A DNA stretch of 64,000 bases from contig NZ_AKKC02000008.1 of NCBI RefSeq assembly GCF_000282095.2, positions 434,001-498,000 on the forward strand, written 5' to 3'. Each line of letters opens with the position of its first letter. The stretch's first letter is position 1. This DNA comes from Rhizobium sp. CF080. Lineage in GTDB: Bacteria > Pseudomonadota > Alphaproteobacteria > Rhizobiales > Rhizobiaceae. Positions 26,920-34,835 of the stretch are shown in pieces. The notes beneath the pieces were generated by a model, which saw only the letters and a program-made list of their open reading frames with translations, did no database searches and was not told where the DNA came from. Made by a program: the position numbers and the translations under genes.

Positions 26920-27744
26920 TCAGTCGAGGCCCTTGAAGGGATCGTCGCGGAAGGCGAGGTATTCCTTCAGTGACATCTTGGCGAGGTTCGCCATCCATTC
27001 GCGGCCTTGCCTGGTCACGTGAAGAGCGGCAATCGCCTCGATATTGTACTGGAAGGACGGCATCAGGCCGGCGACCATCTGCTGGTTGTTGATCGAGGCC
27101 TTGGTGTATTTCAGTGCCGGAACCGGCATGCGGGCCAGCTTGCGGGCGAGGTTTTCGGTCTTTTCCTTGAGCTGGTCGGCCGGCACGACCTTGTTGATCA
27201 GGTGCATGCGCAGCGCCTCCTGTGCGTCTACCATGTCGCCGGTGAACATCAGCCAGCGCACGTCGCGGGTGGCGAGCAGCCAGGGCATCATCAGCGCCGG
27301 CGGGCCGGAATTGTGGCGCACTTCCGGTTCGCCGAACTTGGCGTTGTCGGCGGCGATCGCGAGATCGCAGCACATCATCAGCTCGAGCGCACCGGCAAGC
27401 GCGTAACCGTTGACCGAGGCGATGACCGGGATCGGGGCGCGCCAGATGTTGAGCAACGCCTCGGCGTTCTCGGTCATATCCTCGCGCCAGAAATCGATGT
27501 CGACGTCGAAATCGCCGCCCTGCAGGTCGTAACCGGCGGAGAAGGAGCGGCCCGCGCCGGTGATGACCAGCGCGTTGACATCCGGATCGGCAACGGCGGC
27601 AGTGACGGCCGCGTCGATCTCGCGGATCACCACCTTGTTCATCGCGTTCATCTTGTCGGGGCGATTGATGGTGATCGTCGCGAACTTGTCGGTGGCATCC
27701 TTCTCGTAAAGGATTGTCTCGTAGCCGTTCATTTGCTGGTTCAT
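26920..27744 (-). CDS. Enoyl-CoA hydratase/isomerase family protein
   Basis: A 274-residue crotonase-fold protein. Oxyanion-hole segments SFSAGYDLQ (68-75) and ASVNGYALAGALELMMCCDLAIA (about 109-131) are present, and both glutamates usual for hydratases appear conserved: E121 in ALELMM and E141 in FGEPE. ATG 27744 is preceded by AGGGGAAC. It lies between psuG (23-base gap) and the ADP-forming acyl-CoA synthetase (10-base gap), so it is probably co-transcribed with both. The substrate is not deducible from sequence. Confidence 0.88.
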   Translation of the reverse strand: MNQQMNGYETILYEKDATDKFATITINRPDKMNAMNKVVIREIDAAVTAAVADPDVNALVITGAGRSFSAGYDLQGGDFDVDIDFWREDMTENAEALLNIWRAPIPVIASVNGYALAGALELMMCCDLAIAADNAKFGEPEVRHNSGPPALMMPWLLATRDVRWLMFTGDMVDAQEALRMHLINKVVPADQLKEKTENLARKLARMPVPALKYTKASINNQQMVAGLMPSFQYNIEAIAALHVTRQGREWMANLAKMSLKEYLAFRDDPFKGLD

Positions 27745-27767
27745 GGGCAGTTCCCCTTGTTCTTGAA

Positions 27768-28697
27768 CTATTTGCCGGCCTTCTTCAGCGCCGCATAGGC
27801 GACGGCCATCTTCGCGGCGAGCCGCGCATTGTTCTTCACCAGCTCGATATTGGCCTTAAGGCTTTCGCCCTTGGACAGTTCGTTGATGCGGGCGAGCAGG
27901 AAGGGCGTCAATTCCTTGCGGCCGATGCCGCGCTCGTCCGCCTCGCGCACGGCGTCGTTGATGGTGCCGTCGATGAATTCCGGTGTCAGCGCTGCCGCTT
28001 CCGGGATCGGGTTGGCGATCATCAGGCCGGTGCCGGTGCCGAGCTGGTGGTGGAGATACATGGCCCTGGCGATTTCTTCCGGCGTATCGAGCCGGTGGTC
28101 GGCCTTGAAGCCGCTCTTTCGGGTGAAGAAGGCTGGGAAGTCGTCGGTGCCGTAGGCGATGACGGGCACGCGCTGGGTTTCGAGATATTCCAGCGTCTTG
28201 GCGATATCGAGGATCGACTTGACGCCGGCGCAGACGACGGCGGTTTTTGTGCGGCCGAGCTCGGTCAGGTCGGCGGAGATGTCGAAGGTCTGTTCGGCGC
28301 CGCGATGCACGCCGCCGACGCCGCCGGTCGCAAAGATGTCGATGCCGGCGAGATCGGCCATCAGCATGGTGGCGGAAACCGTGGTGCCGGCCGACTGGCC
28401 GCGCACCATGGCGACGGCGAGGTCGCGTCCGGAGGCTTTTACGACGCCCTTCGCCTGGGCGAGTTCTTCCAATTCGCTGTGTTCGAGGCCGACGCGCAAC
28501 TCGCCATTGACGACGGCGATGGTGGCCGGGATCGCGCCATTCTCGCGGATCACCGCCTCGACGCCGAGCGCGGTTTCGAGGTTCGCCGGATAGGGCATGC
28601 CGTGGGTGATGATGGTCGATTCCAGCGCCACGACCGGGCCGCCGGATGCGAGCGTCTCGGCCACTTCACGACTCAGCTTCGGTTTGATGAGGGCCAT
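27768..28697 (-). CDS. psuG: Pseudouridine-5'-phosphate glycosidase
   Basis: A 309-residue PsuG. Conserved family segments: VALESTIITHGMPYP near residues 22-36, GRDLAVAMVRGQSAGTTVSATM, FATGGVGGVHRG, CAGVKSILDI containing the candidate catalytic lysine, and a terminal LLARINELSKGESLKANIELV. It splits the C-glycosidic bond of pseudouridine 5'-phosphate into uracil and ribose 5-phosphate. The kinase gene psuK ends 36 bases upstream, giving the complete two-step pathway in one transcription unit. Confidence 0.95.
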   Translation of the reverse strand: MALIKPKLSREVAETLASGGPVVALESTIITHGMPYPANLETALGVEAVIRENGAIPATIAVVNGELRVGLEHSELEELAQAKGVVKASGRDLAVAMVRGQSAGTTVSATMLMADLAGIDIFATGGVGGVHRGAEQTFDISADLTELGRTKTAVVCAGVKSILDIAKTLEYLETQRVPVIAYGTDDFPAFFTRKSGFKADHRLDTPEEIARAMYLHHQLGTGTGLMIANPIPEAAALTPEFIDGTINDAVREADERGIGRKELTPFLLARINELSKGESLKANIELVKNNARLAAKMAVAYAALKKAGK

Positions 28698-28733
28698 TTT
28701 TGTATTCCTTGGATCGTTTTCGGCGACTGAGGC

Positions 28734-29843
28734 TCAGCCGGCCAGTCGGTGCATATTGGCTTCCAGGAAGCGTTCGGACAATTCCGTATGGACGCTTGCG
28801 GTGCTTTCGGTGGTCAGCGTGCCGAGCAGCGCGCCGGTGCGGGCCGCAGTGTAGGTGTCTTCGCCATGCAGGATGCGGTGCAGCGTGCCGGCGATCATCG
28901 CGTCGCCCGCGCCTGTGATGTCGATCGGTCGGGCATGCACGGCCGGGAAGGTGCGGGCGCCTTCGGTGCCGGCAACCGCGATGCCGCGTGGACCCATGGT
29001 GACGACCGCCTCGCGCGCGCCGGCCGCCTGCAGGGCAAGTGCCGCTTCCTTTGCATCGTCGATCGTCTCGTGCGCCTTGCGTCCGAGGACCGCGTTTGCC
29101 TCGTCGATATTCATGAACAGCAGGTCCACGCCGGTGAGATCCCTTGGCAGCCGAGCCGCCTTGGGCGTCGAGACCGCGTCGATAGCCAGCCGGAAACGGG
29201 CGCCCTGGCGCTTGGCGATGAGCGCGGCCAGCGTTTCGGCCGGCAGGTTGCAGTCGGAAAATACCCAGCTTGCGGCGGCGAGATGCGGCCAGATGCGCTC
29301 GATATGGTTCGGCAGCAGCAGGTCGAAAATGCTCATGTCGGCAATGCCGAGCACGAGGTCGCCCTTGGTGTCGAGGATGGCGGCATATTCGGCCGTCGGG
29401 CGCTCGGTGGTGGTGATGATCTGGCTGACATCGATGCCGCGGTCGCGCATGTGTTTCAGCACCGCCCGCCCGCCTTCGTCGTCGCCGACGATCGAGACGA
29501 AACTGGTCGTGGTGCCGAGAAGCGCCAGGTTTTCCGCGACGTTGCGGGCGACGCCGCCAAGGCTGCGCACACCGTCTACCGGGTTGGATGTCTCGAAGAC
29601 GAACTCCTGCTTGGCGCGGTACTTGCGGTCGAGCACGGCGCCGCCGATGCAGACGGCGCGGGTCTCGGCCGGCATCACATAGCCGCGGCCGAGGATATAG
29701 CCCTTCTGCATGAGCTGCACGATGTGGGCGGCGACCGTGGAGCGCGCCAGCCCGAGCATGGTGGCGATCTCCTGCTGTCCCGCGAACGGGTTGTCCTTGA
29801 TGATTGCCAGGACGGCCGCTTCCTGTGGCGCAAGGTCATCCAT
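28734..29843 (-). CDS. psuK: Pseudouridine kinase (PfkB family) with N-terminal winged helix
   Basis: A 369-residue PfkB-family kinase. The first ~58 residues form a helix-turn-helix (EAAVLAIIKDNPFAGQQEIA, GLARSTVAAHIVQLMQKGYI). The kinase domain follows (SLGGVARNVAENLALLG near 90, catalytic DITGAGDAM near 307-315). Next to psuG it is confidently pseudouridine kinase, making pseudouridine 5'-phosphate. ATG 29843 is preferred to the upstream ATG at 29909, which would begin inside the inverted repeat region. The fused DNA-binding domain suggests that it also regulates its own operon. Confidence 0.9.
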   Translation of the reverse strand: MDDLAPQEAAVLAIIKDNPFAGQQEIATMLGLARSTVAAHIVQLMQKGYILGRGYVMPAETRAVCIGGAVLDRKYRAKQEFVFETSNPVDGVRSLGGVARNVAENLALLGTTTSFVSIVGDDEGGRAVLKHMRDRGIDVSQIITTTERPTAEYAAILDTKGDLVLGIADMSIFDLLLPNHIERIWPHLAAASWVFSDCNLPAETLAALIAKRQGARFRLAIDAVSTPKAARLPRDLTGVDLLFMNIDEANAVLGRKAHETIDDAKEAALALQAAGAREAVVTMGPRGIAVAGTEGARTFPAVHARPIDITGAGDAMIAGTLHRILHGEDTYTAARTGALLGTLTTESTASVHTELSERFLEANMHRLAG

Positions 29844-29907
29844 GTTCCGTCGATCGTCCTTGAGGCGAGAACCACGTTGCAACTTCGTTAATTTTGATAT
29901 GGACAAC

Positions 29908-29933
29908 AACAGATGTTTTTGTCAACATCTGTT
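29908..29933. promoter_or_regulatory. 10-bp inverted repeat in the psuK/oxygenase divergent region
   Basis: AACAGATGTT (29908-29917), spacer TTTGTC, AACATCTGTT (29924-29933): perfect arms, with a third partial copy (GTTTGTCAGATGT) directly downstream. It lies 65 bases before psuK and 25 bases before the oxygenase ATG, in the only AT-rich stretch of the gap. A likely operator, possibly for the helix-turn-helix of PsuK. Confidence 0.6.
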
Positions 29934-29958
29934 TGTCAGATGTGAATTGGAGGAAGCC

Positions 29959-30933
29959 ATGTCCGTTTCGAGCGCCAATCCAGCGTCATCCCATGGTGCC
30001 GTTCCCGGCATTCCGGTGATCGATGTCGGCCCCTTCATCCACAACGAGGCAGGCGCTGCGGCCGTCGTCAAAACCATCGAGACGGCCTGCCGCGATACCG
30101 GGTTCTTCCTCGTCACCGGCCACGGTGTTTCGCCGGAGGTGACGTCCAGGCTCTACAATCTCGCCCGTGCCTTCTTCGACTACCCTCAGGACTGGAAGAA
30201 GACCCAGGGCCGCGGCACCGGCGTTGTGGGCGGCGTCGCATTTTCGCCGATCGCTGAGGAAGCGCTTGCCGCGACACTCGGCATCAAGACGCCGGGCGAT
30301 TACAAGGAAAGCCTCAACTTCGGCCAGAACCTTCCCGGCGATACCTGGCCGGACAGGCCGGACGGGCTGGAACAGGCGTTCCGTGATTATTTCAAGGAAA
30401 TGGAAATCCTCGCCAAGCATATGCGCCGGATCTTCTGCCAGGCGATCGGGCTTGATCAGGATTATTTCGAGCCTTCCTTCGAGAACCATCTCTCGGCGCT
30501 GCGTGTGATCAACTATCCGGAGCAGGACGAATCGCCGCTGCCGGGCCAGATGCGCGCCGGCGTCCACACCGATTACGGTTTCATGACCATCCTTCGCTCG
30601 GAAGCCTCGGCCGGCGGGTTGCAGGTGCGCAACCGCAATGGCGAATGGCTGGACGCGCCGTCGATCGAAGGCGCCTACGTGATCAACATTGCCGACGCCT
30701 TCATGCGCTGGACGAACGACGAGTGGGTCTCGACGCCGCACCGGGTCGCCAATCCGCCGACCGGGTTCAAGGGCACTGCCCGCCGCCAGTCGATCCCGTT
30801 CTTTCTCAATCCGGCCAAGGATACGGTGATCGAGTGCCTGTCGCCTTTTGTAAAAGGCGGCGCAAAATATGAGCCGATTACCTATGGCGAATATATCGAC
30901 CTGAAGACGAAACAGGCTTTTTCGAAGGGCTGA
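29959..30933 (+). CDS. 2-oxoglutarate/Fe(II)-dependent oxygenase, isopenicillin N synthase-like
   Basis: A 324-residue non-haem iron oxygenase. DIOX_N-type N-terminus (IPVIDVGPFI, DTGFFLVTGHGV), then the double-stranded beta-helix with iron ligands HTD (about H203, D205) and TPHRVAN (about H261), and the 2-oxoglutarate arginine in RRQSIPFF. ATG 29959 has TTGGAGGA upstream. It is divergent from psuK and 88 bases upstream of the ABC importer. Relatives hydroxylate nucleobases, gibberellins or amino-acid derivatives; a role on the imported compound is plausible but unproved. Confidence 0.9.
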   Translation: MSVSSANPASSHGAVPGIPVIDVGPFIHNEAGAAAVVKTIETACRDTGFFLVTGHGVSPEVTSRLYNLARAFFDYPQDWKKTQGRGTGVVGGVAFSPIAEEALAATLGIKTPGDYKESLNFGQNLPGDTWPDRPDGLEQAFRDYFKEMEILAKHMRRIFCQAIGLDQDYFEPSFENHLSALRVINYPEQDESPLPGQMRAGVHTDYGFMTILRSEASAGGLQVRNRNGEWLDAPSIEGAYVINIADAFMRWTNDEWVSTPHRVANPPTGFKGTARRQSIPFFLNPAKDTVIECLSPFVKGGAKYEPITYGEYIDLKTKQAFSKG

Positions 30934-31021
30934 TGACTGACTAAACTCGACTGAACCTGTGCGCAGAAGCGGAGAACCGCCGGCACATATCGATCAAAGA
31001 TCGCAACAAGGGGAACTGGAC

Positions 31022-32059
31022 ATGATGGATTTGACAAGGCGGCAAACGCTTGCCGGAATGAGTGCACTCGCCGCGGCCGGCCTTTTCGGCCTTCCGGCGC
31101 GGGCTCAAGCGAAGACGCTGGTCGTGCCGACGCTCGGCGGTGTGTGGGAACAGTATTGGCGCTCGACCGTCGGTCCCGCCTTCACCAAGCAGACCGGTGC
31201 GGCCGTGACGCTCGACGTCGGCAACGGCCGCGTCTGGGGGGCCAACCTGCGAGCGGCGGGCGCTGCCAAGCCGCCCTATTCGATCGTGATGACCAACGAG
31301 GTCTTCGCCTCGGGCCTGCGCAAGGAAGGCTTCTTCGAGAAGCTCGACCTCACCAAGCTGCCGAACTACGCCGACCTCTATCCGCTTGCCAAGAAGACCG
31401 ACGGCTGGGGCGCGATCGGCGCCGTTTCGCCGATCGGCATCGGTTACCGCACGGACCTCGTGAAGACCAAGCCGAAATCCTGGAAGGACCTTTGGAACAA
31501 TCCGGAATTCAAGGGCAAGATCGGCCTCTACAACTTCGCCAACAGCGCCGGCAAGATGGAGCTGCTGCTGTTTTCGAAGATCTTCGGCAAGGATCAGTAT
31601 GACGTCGATGCCGGTTTCGCCGCTCTCCAGAAGCTCGGCTCGGTGATCCAGGTGGACTTCAACCTGTCGACCGGTCTCGCGTCGGGCGAAATCGTCGTGG
31701 CACCGTTCGACTTCGGCGAGATCGCCCGCCTGCGCCGCCAGGGCCTGCCGGTCGACTGTGTGATCCCGGAAGAAGGGATGTTCATGTTCGACCAGACCAT
31801 CAACATTCTCGTCAATGCCCCGGAAAAGGAGCTGGCCTATCAATACGCAAACTTCCTGCTGTCGCCGGAAGTGCAGGGGATGATGATGAAGGAGTTCTTC
31901 ATCTCGCCGACCAATTCCAAGGTGGTCGTGCCGGCCGATCTCAAGGCCGACGTGCCGGTTTCGGGCGCCGACATGGACAAGATCCTCACCTGGGACTGGA
32001 ACTTCGTCAACGAAAAGCAGGGCGAACTCGCCGAACGCTGGGCGAAGACCATCAAGTGA
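31022..32059 (+). CDS. ABC transporter solute-binding protein (PotD/spermidine-putrescine type)
   Basis: A 345-residue periplasmic protein. The N-terminus has a twin-arginine-like signal (LTRRQTLAG at residues 4-12, then a hydrophobic stretch to ARAQA near 30). The mature part shows the family-1/PotD pattern (LVVPTLGGVWEQYW, SWKDLWNNPEFKGKIG, ANFLLSPEVQGMMM). ATG 31022 follows AAGGGG. It heads a four-gene importer operon; related proteins bind polyamines, opines or small organic acids. Confidence 0.9.
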   Translation: MMDLTRRQTLAGMSALAAAGLFGLPARAQAKTLVVPTLGGVWEQYWRSTVGPAFTKQTGAAVTLDVGNGRVWGANLRAAGAAKPPYSIVMTNEVFASGLRKEGFFEKLDLTKLPNYADLYPLAKKTDGWGAIGAVSPIGIGYRTDLVKTKPKSWKDLWNNPEFKGKIGLYNFANSAGKMELLLFSKIFGKDQYDVDAGFAALQKLGSVIQVDFNLSTGLASGEIVVAPFDFGEIARLRRQGLPVDCVIPEEGMFMFDQTINILVNAPEKELAYQYANFLLSPEVQGMMMKEFFISPTNSKVVVPADLKADVPVSGADMDKILTWDWNFVNEKQGELAERWAKTIK

Positions 32060-32071
32060 TTTCCCCCACTG

Positions 32072-32113
32072 CGATCATGGCTTGCCCTCAACGGCCGGCC
32101 ATGATCGGCTTTT
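32072..32113 (+). terminator. Hairpin with T-run between binding-protein and ATPase genes
   Basis: CGATCATGGC (32072-32081) pairs perfectly with GCCATGATCG (32098-32107), followed by GCTTTTTT. It lies 12 bases after the solute-binding protein stop. As in the first operon, this could act as partial terminator so that binding protein exceeds the membrane parts. Confidence 0.75.
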
Positions 32114-32150
32114 TTCGGGGTCAAGCTCTTCAATTGGAAAGTGGAATTTC

Positions 32151-33194
32151 ATGACAGAGGTTAGCATCGAAAAGCTGACCAAGGACTACGGGCAGGGTCC
32201 CGCGGTCAACAGCATTTCGATCAGGATCGCCGAGGGCGAGTTCATCTCGCTGCTCGGGCCGTCCGGTTGCGGCAAGACGACGACGCTGAAGATGATCGCC
32301 GGTTTCGAGGACGCGACCGCAGGGGCGATCCGCTTCGACGGGCGCGACGTCGTGGCAGTGCCGGTCGAAAAGCGCGATATCGGCATGGTCTTCCAGAACT
32401 ATGCGCTGTTTCCGCATATGACGGTCGAAAAGAACCTCGCCTTCGGGCTGGAGATGCGCAAGACGCCCAAGGACGAGATCCGCATCCGCATCGCCAAGGT
32501 GCTGGATATGGTGCAGCTCACGGGGTATTCCGAGCGTTATCCGCGCCAGCTTTCCGGCGGTCAGCAGCAGCGCGTGGCGCTTGCCCGGGCTCTCGTCATC
32601 GAGCCGAAAATCCTGCTGCTCGACGAACCGCTCGCCAATCTCGACGCCAAGCTGCGTGAGGAGATGCGGGTCTTCATCCGCGACCTGCAGCGCCGCGTCG
32701 GGATCACCACGGTCTATGTCACCCACGACCAGGCCGAGGCGATGACCATGTCCGACCGGGTCGTGGTGATGTTCGGCGGCCGCATCGCCCAGATCGGTAC
32801 GCCATCGGATATCTACGAGCGGCCTGCCAATCTGGAAGTCGCAGAGTTCGTCGGGCAGGTGAACATCATTCGCGGCAAGGTGGGCAATCGCGTCGTTTCG
32901 ACTGCCTTCGGCGATGTGCCGGTCAGCGGAGATTTCGCCGATGGCGCCGAGCTGATGCTGGCTCTGCGGCCGGAAGCGGTCGAACTGCTGCCGATCAACT
33001 CGGGGGCGATGGGTGCGCAGGCTAAGGTTCTCTCCAGCTATTATTCCGGCAGTCTCGTCGACTACCGGCTGGAGCTTGCGGGCGGCGTTGTCGTCAACGT
33101 CCAGACTTTTCCGCGCACGCGGTTTGCGGACGGCGAGCAAGTGCTGGTGCATGCGCCGGCCGATCGCTTCTGGCCGCTTGGAAGTGCGGCATGA
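32151..33194 (+). CDS. ABC transporter ATP-binding protein (PotA type)
   Basis: A 347-residue importer ATPase. Walker A GPSGCGKTT (36-44), Q-loop VFQNYALFPHMTV, signature LSGGQQQRVALARAL near 133-147, Walker B ILLLDEPLANLD, H-loop VTHDQAEAM, and a C-terminal TOBE domain (about 270-345). ATG 32151; a clear ribosome site is lacking, only GGAAAGTGGAA at long range. The stop overlaps the next permease start (ATGA). Confidence 0.93.
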   Translation: MTEVSIEKLTKDYGQGPAVNSISIRIAEGEFISLLGPSGCGKTTTLKMIAGFEDATAGAIRFDGRDVVAVPVEKRDIGMVFQNYALFPHMTVEKNLAFGLEMRKTPKDEIRIRIAKVLDMVQLTGYSERYPRQLSGGQQQRVALARALVIEPKILLLDEPLANLDAKLREEMRVFIRDLQRRVGITTVYVTHDQAEAMTMSDRVVVMFGGRIAQIGTPSDIYERPANLEVAEFVGQVNIIRGKVGNRVVSTAFGDVPVSGDFADGAELMLALRPEAVELLPINSGAMGAQAKVLSSYYSGSLVDYRLELAGGVVVNVQTFPRTRFADGEQVLVHAPADRFWPLGSAA

Positions 33195-34048
33195 ATGTCC
33201 CGCCCAAGAAACGGCTCGGACCGCTGCTGCTGATCGCACCCGCCGCGATCCTGCTCGGCGTCTTTCTCGTGTTGCCCTATCTCAATATCGTCGTCATGAG
33301 CTTCCGGATGCCGGGGCAGGGTACACCCTATGGCCCGGGCTTCACGCTGGGCAATTACGGCAAGTTCTTCTCGGACTTCTTCTACATCCAACAGGTGATC
33401 AACACGCTGTGGATCGGCTTTCTGACGACTTTCCTCTGCCTGATCCTTGGTTATCCCGTCGCCTGGCAACTGGCGCGCGGAGCCTCGGCTTTTCGGGCTG
33501 TCGGCTATGCGCTGGTGCTCTCGCCGCTTTTGGTCGGCATCGTCATTCGCAGTTACGGCTGGACGATCCTGCTCGGCAATAACGGCATCATCAACCGCAC
33601 GCTGACCGGCTGGGGCCTCATCGATGGGCCGCTGCCGCTGATGTATAACGCGCTCGGCATCATCATCGCGCTGGTGCATGTCTTCCTGCCCTTCATGATC
33701 CTGCCGATCATGAGCGCCATCCAGGGCATTGATCCATCGCTCGAGGCCGCCGCCCGGTCGCTCGGGGCGTCGAAGGTCACCTCCTTCCGGCGCATCACCC
33801 TGCCGCTGTCGCTGCCGGGCATCCAGGCCGGCTGCATCCTCGTCTTTGTTCTGTCGCTCAGCGCCTATGTGACGCCGTCGCTGATCGGGGGCTTGAGGGT
33901 CAAGACCATGGCGGTGACCGTGGTGGATGCGCTGATCGATACGTTCCAATGGCCCTTCGGTTCGGCGCTGGCGCTGATGCTGTCGGTGACCGGTGCGATC
34001 GTCGTCGTTATCTTTGGACGGCTGACCGTCATGAAGTGGAAGGCTTGA
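33191..34048 (+). CDS. ABC transporter permease (PotB type)
   Basis: A 285-residue inner-membrane permease with about six transmembrane segments, starting at residues 9-33 (LLLIAPAAILLGVFLVLPYLNIVVMS). The EAA loop LEAAARSLGASKVTSFRRITLPLSLPGI is clear. ATG overlaps the ATPase stop. Pairs with the next gene product. Confidence 0.92.
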   Translation: MNVPPKKRLGPLLLIAPAAILLGVFLVLPYLNIVVMSFRMPGQGTPYGPGFTLGNYGKFFSDFFYIQQVINTLWIGFLTTFLCLILGYPVAWQLARGASAFRAVGYALVLSPLLVGIVIRSYGWTILLGNNGIINRTLTGWGLIDGPLPLMYNALGIIIALVHVFLPFMILPIMSAIQGIDPSLEAAARSLGASKVTSFRRITLPLSLPGIQAGCILVFVLSLSAYVTPSLIGGLRVKTMAVTVVDALIDTFQWPFGSALALMLSVTGAIVVVIFGRLTVMKWKA

Positions 34049-34052
34049 GCCG

Positions 34053-34835
34053 ATGTCGAAACCATTCTTCACCGTCTATTGCCTGATCATCTATGCCTTC
34101 CTGCTGGCGCCGATCGCGGTCGTGGTGATCGCCTCCTTCAATGCCGGCGCCTTCCTGACATTCCCGCCGCAGGGGCTTTCGTTCCGCTGGTACCTCGTCT
34201 TCTTCAACAACGAGGTGTTCATGCGAGCGATCCGCACCTCGCTGTGGATCGCGGCGATGACCACGGTGATCTCCGGGATCATCGGCACGATGGCGGCGAT
34301 GTTTTATGTAACCCATGCCGGCAGGCTCAAGGAAACGGTGCGGGTCGCCATGCTGGCGCCGCTGCTGTTGCCGGAAGTGCTGACAGCGATCTCGCTGCTG
34401 TTCTTCGTTTATTCGGTTGGTCTCGGCACGCAGAACCTGGTCGGCATGATCGTTGGCCATGTGCTGATCACGCTGCCCTTCGTATTCATCAACGTCTCGG
34501 CCTCGATGGAAAGCTACGATCCGGCCTGGAGCCTTGCGGCGCAGAGCCTCGGGGCCGGGCGGTTCACCCGCTTCCGGCGGATCATGCTGCCGCTGATCAA
34601 GCCAGGCGTCATCGGCGGTTGCCTGTTCGCCTTCATCATCTCGTTCGACGTCTTCACCATCTCCTTCATGCTGAAGGGGGTTGGCATGTCGACGCTGCCG
34701 ATCCAGCTCTTCGACTACCTGCGCACCAATTTCACGCCGGAAGCGGCGGCCGTCTCGACCTGCTCGATCGTGCTGACGATGGCGGTGGTGATCATTTCGG
34801 AAAAGGTGCTGGGCCTGCGCATCCACCGTTTCTAG
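34053..34835 (+). CDS. ABC transporter permease (PotC type)
   Basis: A 260-residue permease with six predicted transmembrane segments and the EAA loop WSLAAQSLGAGRFTRFRRIMLPLIKPGV. It begins four bases after the previous stop. Its last four bases overlap, convergently, the end of the frameshifted aldolase-like gene on the other strand. Confidence 0.92.
   Translation: MSKPFFTVYCLIIYAFLLAPIAVVVIASFNAGAFLTFPPQGLSFRWYLVFFNNEVFMRAIRTSLWIAAMTTVISGIIGTMAAMFYVTHAGRLKETVRVAMLAPLLLPEVLTAISLLFFVYSVGLGTQNLVGMIVGHVLITLPFVFINVSASMESYDPAWSLAAQSLGAGRFTRFRRIMLPLIKPGVIGGCLFAFIISFDVFTISFMLKGVGMSTLPIQLFDYLRTNFTPEAAAVSTCSIVLTMAVVIISEKVLGLRIHRF

Noticed and set aside
23743..29843. A combined modified-nucleoside salvage system of the nucleoside hydrolase and psuKG
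   Set aside because: The hydrolase gene is convergent, separated by a palindrome and co-oriented with the 2-oxoacid oxidoreductase; nearness alone does not support one system.
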